From Serripes groenlandicus (Eukaryota; Mollusca; Bivalvia; Cardiida; Cardiidae), in assembly GCA_031761405.1 (NCBI GenBank), contig JASEVX010000005.1:9052252-9116251 (forward strand): DNA of 64,000 nt. Reading direction: 5' to 3'. The first letter of the stretch is position 1. Each line of letters begins with the position of its first letter. The position numbers and the translations under genes were made by a program. This document shows positions 55,584 through 64,000 of the stretch, in pieces. Under the pieces are notes generated by a model that saw only the letters and a list, made by a program, of their open reading frames with translations, ran no database searches and was not told where the DNA came from.

Positions 55584-55831
55584 TCGAGGGCTTGGCGTGA
55601 AGCAGTTGTAACTAAAATTGGTATTGTTTTACCAAGGGTAATCACCTCGCCATAAAGTCTTTATAAGCCTTAAATCATTTTTCTTGGTAAACAATGGAAA
55701 TTTAGGTGCCATTGCTCGTTCTGAGCAATGGCACCTAAATTTGCATTGTTTACAAAGGGGTCAAAATTGCCCCTAATCCAGGGTTTTCAAAATAGGTTTT
55801 GATTTACAACCCTTTCACGCCAAGCCCTCGA
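55584..55831 (+). mobile_element. Family C MITE, complete, TA flanked
   Basis: The ends are TCGAGGGCTTGGCGTGAAGC and CTTTCACGCCAAGCCCTCGA, with TA on each side. The centre GGTGCCATTGCTCGTTCTGA / GCAATGGCACC is as in the copy at 32,032. Length is 248 bp, and identity to that copy is high by eye. Confidence 0.87.
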
Positions 55832-56367
55832 TATGCAATATAAACAATATTATATGCAGTCAGTGTTTCTAAACACGTGGTGGTATTTTGATTGTATGCA
55901 GTAGTTTTACTTTTATACGTTGTATGTTGATCAATAGTCGAGATAGATGTTTAAATATATGAAGTGCTTGCGATTAATTATATACAGGGTGAATTATAAC
56001 TATTGTGTTTATAACTATTGTGTTCATAACAAGCATTGTTCGCAATGCATGTTGCGACAATATGTGGTAGAAAAAGCATTTTCTCTTTTTTTATGTTCGG
56101 TCCATCCTAGTATTTACATGATGTTTACAGCTTAATATGCGTTGCATTTGTCAGTGTGGTGATGATCTTTGCCGGCATTCTCCGGGATTAATTCCGGAAA
56201 ATACCAAGTAAGGCGGATATACATTAACATTAACACCGTCTACGCCAGCGTTGCTGAACAATATATAAATAGAAGTGTCATATCTTCTGAATGCACGAGG
56301 AGCAGATAGACTGAAATCCACTCTAGACGATGCTGAAATTAAAATGTCTGTTAACGTTAATGTCTAA
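55832..56367. other. No gene seen
   Basis: Unique sequence with a trivial duplication of TATAACTATTGTGTT near 55,996-56,028. Confidence 0.5.
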
Positions 56368-56582
56368 CCCTTTCCCGCGTAAAATAAATCATCAGCGAAC
56401 GAATTTGACAATATTGAAGCAAAAGTATGGACAATCTCAGTAAATAAAAGTACAGTTTTAGAAAAGATTATAAAAAAATACGACACAAGCAGCAATAGCT
56501 CATTAAGAGCAATATCTCCAGTTGCAATATTTAATTCCACTTCTACAGGCACGCCAGAATATATCCGCGTGTGGGAAAGGGT
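56368..56582. mobile_element. Family E MITE, complete length
   Basis: CCCTTTCCCGCGTAAAATAA at the left, and CCGCGTGTGGGAAAGGG at the right, are good inverted ends, flanked by CTAA and TTTA. The interior is more diverged, but GAAGCAAAAGTATGG, GCTCATTAAGAGCAATAT and GTTGCAATATTTAATT match the family order. Confidence 0.7.
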
Positions 56583-57814
56583 TTAGATTCTTCTTAGAAG
56601 TCGACACATTTACATATTATATGAGCCCATGGGAGAAGGTACACAACTAATAATGCTTGGGAATATTGTAGATCCAGATCAGTCTGTTCATTCGCAGTGT
56701 GATCAAATTCTGGATAGTACATGTACTTACATATGCTTATTAGAAAGCTTTAGTCACCTTGTGAAGATTCTGGTAAGCATGTTAAAGAATTATTTCACCG
56801 GCACTTGTTATCGGGGATAATTTACCATATAGAAATAAAGACTAGTTGTAACTTTAACGATCTATGATACTTTTATTAATTAAGTTATCGCTTAGATGCA
56901 AACGGCTCCAGAAAATATAATTATCTATCATATTATGTATATTTCAATTTTCGAGAAAAAGATGATTTAAATAGTATTTTTATAGGTTGAATAAACGTTG
57001 TCAATATCATATAGACTAAGAACAAATTAAAAGTACCCCTTAACTTATAATCGATGTATATCAAATATCATTATAGATATATCTTAGGTGCAAACGTACT
57101 CGGATGCGGCACTTCTTTATCTACAATGTAATGTTCATAACATCAAAATAAATTTAGATTTAGATGGTCTTTGTTGATGATATATTTGTAAATTCATGGT
57201 TTTAATTGTATTCGTGATAGTTCGGAAATGCCCCCGATTCGATGCGAAGTTTTATGACGCTCATGAAATAAATTTGTATCCCCTGGGGTCTTAATCCGAA
57301 TTATCTTATACACGATTCTCAATGTTGAACAACTTAGTTAGATTTTGTATGAAGTCTTTGTAATTTAAAAAGAAAACGTTCAAAACATTTAGTGACAGAA
57401 AGTAATTTGGTGATTAAACATCCCTGATAAGATTCTTTCGAATGGTATATGTGTTTGTGTTTTCTGTTTTCTTTTTTCGCTGTTTCTGTCTTTTGTGTAG
57501 GTTTGTTATCATTATTATCATAAATTATAAATTTAATGACCAAAATTAAATTGGTACTTGACTTCTACTAAACATTTCTGTAAAGCTTCTTCAGCATAAT
57601 TATATTTGATTTTGTTCCCCCTTTTTTATATGTATTTTCTTCTGATCGGGTTTATTGTATTTTGTAGCTCATGTACATTTGAAATGACGAGGAACATTAC
57701 TAAATTTCAAGTCAAATAATAAATGAATTGAAAGTTTAATTTAACTTAGTATCATGTAAAATATATGTACATATAATAACTCATGTACATTTAAAATGAC
57801 GAGGATCATTAATT
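56583..57814. other. No gene seen; holds copy 1 of a 69-bp duplicated segment and a 33-bp repeat
   Basis: TCTGGATAGTACATGTACTT through GAAGATTCTGGTAAG at 56,709-56,777 recurs at 58,014-58,081. CTCATGTACATTTGAAATGA then CGAGGAACATTA at 57,668 recurs at 57,780 with two changes. The rest is very AT-rich, without recognisable genes. A short frame at 56,629 includes family-like words and is not supported. Confidence 0.6.
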
Positions 57815-58013
57815 GAGCCGTCCCGCGAGAAACCAACATTATGGCTTCTGCGTTATGTATCGACCCAGATCGGCCTGCGCTGTCCGCACAGACTGATCCG
57901 GGCCGACACTTTCCGTCTCAGGGGTATAGAGGTATAGATTAATGATTCCTGAAACAGAAAATCAAGAGGATGCGAAAGGTGTCTGTCCGTGTTAGCCTGC
58001 GCGGCATGCTTAG
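57815..58013 (-). mobile_element. Family A foldback MITE, minus orientation, right end replaced
   Basis: The left end GAGCCGTCCCGCGAGAAACC and the centre are present, with GGGCCGACACTTTCCGTCTC in the left half. After GCGCGGCATGCTTAG the sequence switches to TCTGGATAGTACATG, the 68-bp segment copied from 56,709. The normal right arm is missing. Confidence 0.8.
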
Positions 58014-58081
58014 TCTGGATAGTACATGTACTTACATATGCTTATTAGAAGCTTTAGTCACCTTGTGAAGATTCTGGTAAG
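58014..58081. repeat. Copy 2 of the 69-bp segment from 56,709
   Basis: It is identical to 56,709-56,777 except for one missing A (TTAGAAGCTT versus TTAGAAAGCTT). It follows directly on the broken family A element. Confidence 0.9.
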
Positions 58082-58619
58082 TGACAGAGCAAATAGGTAG
58101 GCTGATTTAAACATACACTGTTTTAAAAGCGAAGTTACAACTTTTCCCAAATACAAAATCCAATATATAATGTAAATCATTTTTTCAGTTATTTATCTTA
58201 ATTTCACAAGCTGTTGAGGAATTAAAAGATGTATTTTTAAGGAATATTACCATAATGTGGTAACCTAAACACATTTTTATATTCATGTTTAAATCCTTTC
58301 CCAAATACAATAAGTATGCATAATATGACGTTAAGGCAAAACTATAGAACGTCTTCATAAACGAAAGTATATTTTTTGAAGAGGGGTTGAACTCATTGTG
58401 GCAAATGAAGAAATTTATCAAGATGAGCAATTTATCCTTTTGCAACAATGATTTCAAGAGTTGTCTGCTTCAGGCCTCAGAGAGCGTCTACATAGATGAC
58501 ATGATGCACCTTGTTTATTCGGAAAATGTGTACACTTCTCGTTTACATGTAGAATGGTCCACAAGCGCTTTTTTAAAATGGACTAGACGGTGTTAATCTT
58601 CATATCTGTCATCCTGTGT
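58082..58619. other. No gene seen; family E remnant at about 58,290-58,500
   Basis: ATCCTTTCCCAAATACAATA, then GAACGTCTTCATAAACGAAA, CATTGTGGCAAATGAAG, GAGCAATTTATCCTTTTGC and CTCAGAGAGCGTCTACATAG are family E blocks in order. The ends are degraded. Confidence 0.5.
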
Positions 58620-58745
58620 ATGTAACCAGTACCACTGGTCCTTTGATCCTGACACCAGCCAGTCAGTCGTTAGGCTAACCCCGCAAACCCTTAGCGCCAA
58701 GGAAGGCAGCCATGACTACCATTTTTAAAGTGTTTGCTGTTTGGC
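58620..58745 (-). mobile_element. SINE fragment, minus strand
   Basis: Read on the minus strand, ATGGCTGCCTTCCTTGGCGC, TGACTGGCTGGTGTCAGGAT and CAGTGGTACTGGTTACAT match the body of the SINE at 23,240-23,395. The head and the GGCGTTAAAC tail are missing. Confidence 0.65.
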
Positions 58746-60059
58746 AGTCTCAATGCCCACCCCACCATTTAGAGCGTCATGGATTAAATGCCATTATTTC
58801 TATTTATAAAAACTGACATTCGAGTCTCGAATCGGAAATACAGACCTTCAGACAATTGCGACCAGTGTCGAACCAGATCAAATATGAATATAATCACTTT
58901 TGGTTTCCTGATCTACGCCATTATAGACTAATCTAAGGGGCTATAAAGCAATATTACAATGAGAACCCGACTGTAGGAAAATGTGGGTTGATATCAGACA
59001 CTTACAGGGGTGGTATTTTACCACAGCTGATTTCGTAAGCATTTAATCAACCAAATATGCACATACATTTTACTTCACTTCGTACGAATATGCAGTCACA
59101 GCATCAACAGGTTAAGTTTCAATGATTACAAACTGCATACTGGCATAACTTCAACGTGTACCATACTATAATTTACGTGACCTATGCATTAATGATGTGC
59201 CCTGTACGGTGTTTTAAGAGTCCCTTACTTTGAAAACGAATGAGGTCAAAACATATTCAGTCCAAATAATTTGAAAACAACATTACGGCAAAAGGATATG
59301 TTGTTCACTCTGAAGCATGTCTCCACTTCCTACACTGTTTTGAAAGGCCGTCTTGTGTAGTGGTGTTAAAAGGTCGCCCTTATAAGGGAATGGATTAAAT
59401 CGATTAATCGAATATATGCTAACCTTTCCGTTACTGTTGTTTTACCACATACACAAATAACCAGACCTCTTACAAGTATGAACATGATGTTGTAGTGGTG
59501 CAAAAAAGGTCGCCTGTATTAGGGAATGGATGAAGCCATTGATAAGTATTCAACAGTATTTCAGTCATATCACAGCAAACAGTTCACCAACCCATGTGTT
59601 TTCTTTTTCCCCATACTATAACTCAAAACTCAAATTTTCGTTAAAATAATTTTCCCTAGACGGGATTCGATCTTGAGACTCCTTGATCGGAAGTCCTCAT
59701 CACTTCAGACTGAACTGTTGCACCTTGACACAATCATTTATTCAAACTTGTAAAACCTACATGCTTACAGATTAAACATTCAAACGAATAAGTATGCTGT
59801 TATCATTGCATACCTTTTCATACTGAAGATGTGTAGGAGTGGGTGAAATCAACAGTGAACATTAACAGTTTACTAATCACTGTGAAAAGCATTACTTAGG
59901 TTTGTCTTTACGCCATTAATTTGTTCACGGCCAATAAAAAACAACGCTTGTGAAAATAATCATACGTCTATTAACATATATAATAAACCTTACACAACCA
60001 GTGTGCATTAAATGGCGATTGTAGCAATGTAATCGAAACATAATACTCAACGAGTCTGG
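58746..60059. other. No gene seen; two family E right-end remnants and a tRNA-like word
   Basis: ACGGCAAAAGGATATGTTGT and GTTTTGAAAGGCCGTC at 59,285-59,350 lead to GTGTAGTGGTGTTAAAAGGT at 59,354. A similar TTGTAGTGGTGCAAAAAAGG occurs at 59,490, so the right end is present twice. Near 59,660-59,705, GACGGGATTCGATCTTGAGA with GGAAGTCCTCATCAC looks like a SINE head on the minus strand. No gene. Confidence 0.45.
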
Positions 60060-63000
60060 AATTGTACCGTCAATTCCGACTTATACAGTATATATTTACT
60101 CCGGTGTTGTACTGTGAATTCCGAAGTGTATGTATCTACTCCGGTGTTGTACTGTAAATTCTGAAGTGTATGTATCTACTCCGGTGTTGTACTGTCAATT
60201 CCGAAGTGTATGTATCTTCTCTGGCGTTGTACTCTCAATTCCGAAGTGTATGTACCTACTCCGGTGTTGTTCTGTCAATTCCGAAGTGTATGTATCTACT
60301 CTGGTGTTGTACTGGGAATTCTGAAGTGTATGTATCTACTCCGGTGTTGTACTGTCAATTCCGAAGTGTATGTATCTTCTCTGGCGTTGTACTCTCAATT
60401 CCGAAGTGTATGTACCTACTCCGGTGTTGTTCTGTCAATTCCGAAGTGTATGTATCTACTCTGGTGTTGTACTGGGAATTCTGAAGTGTATGTATCTACT
60501 CCGGTGTTGTACTGTCAATTCCGAAGTGTATGTATCTTCTCTGGCGTTGTACTCTCAATTCCGAAGTGTATGTACCTACTCCGGTGTTGTTCTGTCAATT
60601 CCGAAGTGTATGTATCTACTCTGGTATTGTACTGGGAATTCTGAAGTGTATGTATCTACTCCGGTGTTGTACTGTCAATTCCGAAGTGTATGTATCTTCT
60701 CTGGCGTTGTACTCTCAATTCCGAAGTGTATGTACCTACTCCGGTGTTGTTCTGTCAATTCCGAAGTGTATGTATCTACTCTGGTGTTGTACTGTGAATT
60801 CCGAGGTGTATGTATCTACTCCGGTGTTGTACTGTCAATTCTGAAGTGTATGTATCTACTCCGGTGTTGTACTGTCAATTCCGAAGTGTATGTATCTTCT
60901 CTGGCGTTGTACTCTCAATTCCGAAGTGTATGTACCTACTCCGGTGTTGTACTGTCAATTCCGAAGTGTATGCATCTACTCTGGTGTTGTACTGGGAATT
61001 CTGAAGTGTATGTATCTACTCCGGTGTTGTACTGTCAATTCCGAAGTGTATGTATCTTGTCTGGCGTTGTACTCTCAATTCCGATGTGTATGTACCTACT
61101 CCGGTGTTGTTCTGTCAATTCCGAAGTGTATGTATCTACTCTGGTATTGTACTGTGAATTCCGAAGTGTATGTATCTACTCCGGTGTTGTAATGGCAATT
61201 CCGAAGTGTATGTATCTTCTCTGGCGTTGTACTCTCAATTCCGAAGTGTATGTACCTACTCCGGTGTTGTACTGTCAATTCCGAAGTGTATGTATCTACT
61301 TCGGTGTTGTATTGTCAATTCCGAAGTGTATGTATCTACTTCGGTGTTGTATTGTCAATTCCGAAGTGTATGTATCTACTCCGGTGTTGCACTGTCAATT
61401 CTAAAGTGTATGTATCTACTCTGGTGTTGTCCTGTCAATTCCGAAGTGTATGTATCTACTCCGGTGTTGTACTGTCAATTCCGAAGTGTATGTATCTACT
61501 CCGGTGTTGTACTGTGAATTCCAAAGTGTATGTATCTACTCTGGTGTTGTCCTGTCAATTCCAAAGTGTATGTATCTACTCCGGTGTTGTTCTGTCAATT
61601 CCGAAGTGTATGTATCTACTCTGGTGTTGTCCTGTCAATTCCGAAGTGTATGTATCTACTCCGGTGTTGTACTGTCAATTCCAAAGTGTATGTATCTTTT
61701 CCGGTGTTGCATTGTCAATTCCGAAGTGTTTGTATCTACTCCGGTGTTGTTCTGTCAATTCCGAAGTGTATGTTTCTACTCCGGTGTTGTACGCTCAATT
61801 CCGAAGTGTATGTATCTACTCCGGTGTTGTACGCTCAATTCCGAAGTGTATGTATCTACTCCGGTGTTGTTCTGTCAATTCCGAAGTGTATGTTTCTACT
61901 CCGGTGTTGTACGCTCAATTCCGAAGTGTATGTATCTACTCCGGTGTTGTTCTGTCAATTCCGAAGTGTATGTTTCTACTCCGGTGTTGTACGCTCAATT
62001 CCGAAGTGTATGTTTCTACTCTGGTGTTGTACTGTCAATTCTGAAGTGTATGTATCTACTCCGGTGTTGTACTGTCAATTCCGAAGTGTATGTATCTTCT
62101 CTGGCGTTGTACTCTCAATTCCGAAATGTATGTACCTACTCCGGTGTTGTTCTGTCAATTCCGAAGTGTATGTATCTACTCTGGTGTTGTACTGGGAATT
62201 CTGAAGTGTATGTATCTACTCCGGTGTTGTACTGTCAATTCCGAAGTGTATGTATCTTCTCTGGCGTTGTACTCTCAATTCTGAAGTGTATGTACCTACT
62301 CCGGTGTTGTTCTGTCAATTCCGAAGTGTATGTATCTACTCTGGTGTTGTACTGTGAATTCCGAAGTGTATGTATCTACTCCGGTGTTGTAATGGCAATT
62401 CCGAAGTGCATGTATCTTCTCTGGCGTTGTACTCTCAATTCCGAAGTGTATGTACCTACTCCGGTGTTGTACTGTCAATTCCGAAGTGTATGTATCTACT
62501 TCGGTGTTGTATTGTCAATTCCGAAGTGTATGTATCTACTTCGGTGTTGTATTGTCAATTCCGAAGTGTATGTATCTACTCCGGTGTTGCACTGTCAATT
62601 CCAAAGTGTATGTATCTACTCTGGTGTTGCACTGTCAATTCCAAAGTGTATGTATCTACTCTGGTGTTGTCCTGTCAATTCCGAAGTGTATGTATCTACT
62701 CCGGTGTTGTACTGTCAATTCCGAAGTGTATGTATCTACTCCGGTGTTGTACTGTGAATTCCAAAGTGTATGTATCTACTCTGGTGTTGTCCTGTCAATT
62801 CCGAAGTGTATGTATCTACTCCGGTGTTGTTCTGTCAATTCCGAAGTGTATGTATCTACTCTGGTGTTGTCCTGTCAATTCCGAAGTGTATGTATCTACT
62901 CCGGTGTTGTACTGTCAATTCCAAAGTGTATGTATCTTTTCCGGTGTTGCACTGTCAATTCCGAAGTGTTTGTATCTACTCCGGTGTTGTTCTGTCAATT

Positions 63001-63762
63001 CCGAAGTGTATGTTTCTACTCCGGTGTTGTACGCTCAATTCCGAAGTGTATGTATCTATTCCGGTGTTGTACGCTCAATTCCGCAGTGTATGTATCTACT
63101 CCGGTGTTGTTCTGTCAATTCCGAAGTGTATGTTTCTACTCCGGTGTTGTACGCTCAATTCCGAAGTGTATGTATCTACTCCGGTGTTGTTCTGTCAATT
63201 CCGAAGTGTATGTTTCTACTCCGGTGTTGTACGCTCAATTCCGAAGTGTATGTTTCTACTCCGGTGTTATACGCTCAATTCCGAAGAGTATATTTCTACT
63301 CCGGTGTTGTACCGTCAATTCCGAAGTGTATGTATCCACTCCGGTGTTGTACCGTCAATTCCGAAGTGTATGTATCCACGCCGGTGTTGTACCGTCAATT
63401 CCGAAGTGTCTGTATCTTCTCTGGCGTTGTACTCTCAATTCCGAAGTGTATGTATCTACTCCGGTGTTGTACTCTCAATTCCGAAGTGTTTGTATCTACT
63501 CTAATGTTGTTCTGTCAATTCCGAAGTGTATGTGTCTACTCTGGTGTTGTACGCTCAATTCCGAAGTGTATGTATCTACTCCGGTGTTGTTCTGTCAATT
63601 CCGAAGTGTATGTTTATACTCCGGTGTTGTACTGTCAATTCCAAAATGTATGTATCTACTCCGGTGTTGTACTGTCAATTCCAAAATGTATGTATCTTCT
63701 CCGGTGTTGTACTGGCAATTCCGACCAATTCCGACTTATATGTATCTACTCCGGTGTTGAAT
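60060..63762. repeat. 40-bp tandem array, about 92 copies, with higher-order repeats
   Basis: The unit is CCGAAGTGTATGTATCTACT plus CCGGTGTTGTACTGTCAATT, aligned to every 40 bases throughout. From 60,160 to about 60,800 the same four variant units recur every 160 bp (the markers are TATCTTCTCTGGCG, TACCTACT, TGTTCTGTC and TACTGGGAA). A second level repeats 61,090-62,040 at 62,290-63,280 with offsets of 1,200 and then 1,240 bp. The longest open frames (up to 479 codons) are in all three plus frames at once and repeat every 40 codons, because three units make 120 bp. They are not genes. Confidence 0.97.
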
Positions 63763-64000
63763 GGCCAAGACATTACAGCCAAACAATTTGTTATGGTAAA
63801 AATAACTAAACTCATTTGTTGTGACGAAACTATAATGGACCCAAATATTACCTTCCGTGCGATCTGTTGAAGGTAAGTCGTTATCTTGGGCCACTGATTT
63901 TTTCAGTCGCATGGTAATCATGATTGAAAATAATGTTTCTCAAAGGACACAATTCTCAACATGCATTAAAGGGAAGTAAAACCAAAATATATTAGTAAAG
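63763..64000. other. No gene seen; edge of window
   Basis: Unique AT-rich sequence after the array. Nothing is supported. Confidence 0.5.

Noticed and set aside
14419..63762. Centromeric or telomeric identity for the window
   Set aside because: There is no TTAGGG-type repeat, and the arrays are several unrelated minisatellites of 2-5 kb separated by dispersed elements, not one dominant satellite.
60130..63809. Very long open frames (up to 479 codons) of Cys/Val/Tyr-rich repeats on the plus strand
   Set aside because: All three plus frames are open over the same 40-bp array, and the peptide repeats every 40 residues (three units, 120 bp). This is the arithmetic of a stop-poor repeat, not a gene.

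Overview
The window reads as non-coding DNA from an animal nuclear genome, most likely a bivalve mollusc. It is AT-rich and has no dense open reading frames. It is full of short palindromic transposons, tRNA-headed SINEs and tandem repeats. The SINE 3' ends (for example GCGGCGTTAAACACC followed by AATC-type repeats) and the foldback repeat that begins GAGCCGTCCCGCGAG resemble repeats I associate with heterodont bivalves. That assignment is recognition from memory, not a search result. No bacterial-type operon, CRISPR array, rRNA gene, stand-alone tRNA gene or intact transposase was found.

Tandem arrays fill roughly 17 kb. In order they are a (CT)n tract (4.80-5.01 kb), a 37-bp repeat (9.58-10.26 kb), a very long 28-bp array (14.42-19.84 kb), a 31-bp array (21.48-21.64 kb), a 64-bp array (28.53-28.72 kb), a (GT)n/(GTCT)n tract (37.06-37.15 kb), a 57-bp array with two subfamilies (39.91-43.20 kb), a 91-bp array (45.47-47.39 kb), a 34-bp array (50.31-51.75 kb) and a 40-bp array with higher-order repeats (60.06-63.76 kb). 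The long apparent ORFs inside these arrays come from repeat periods that are not multiples of three. They are not treated as genes.

Between the arrays lie several families of non-autonomous DNA transposons (MITEs), labelled here for convenience. A is a foldback element of about 260 bp that begins GAGCCGTCCCGCGAG, with about 14 copies plus fragments. B is about 340 bp, begins CAGGGGCGTAGC, has a 5-bp target duplication, and carries the core of A inside it. C is about 247 bp, begins TCGAGGGCTTGG, and is flanked by TA. D (CTCTTTCAGCGCC) and E (CCCTTTCCCGCAT) are both flanked by TTAA. H is a single 416-bp element. There is also an unusual 799-bp TA-flanked element built almost entirely of small palindromes (29.75-30.55 kb), and a TACGC-rich element (12.48-13.40 kb). 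SINE copies occur in both orientations.

Coding evidence is thin. The best candidate is a 112-nt minus-strand exon at 38,796-38,907 with consensus splice sites on both sides. A cysteine-rich PAN/apple-like fragment (minus strand, about 28.4-28.5 kb) and two other open stretches are weaker. The window is best read as an intron or intergenic region colonised by repeats, where the main interest is how the repeats formed, nested and were duplicated. Two insertions (34.7-35.8 kb and 51.2-51.7 kb) have their own unoccupied sister sites within the window, which makes their boundaries unusually certain.
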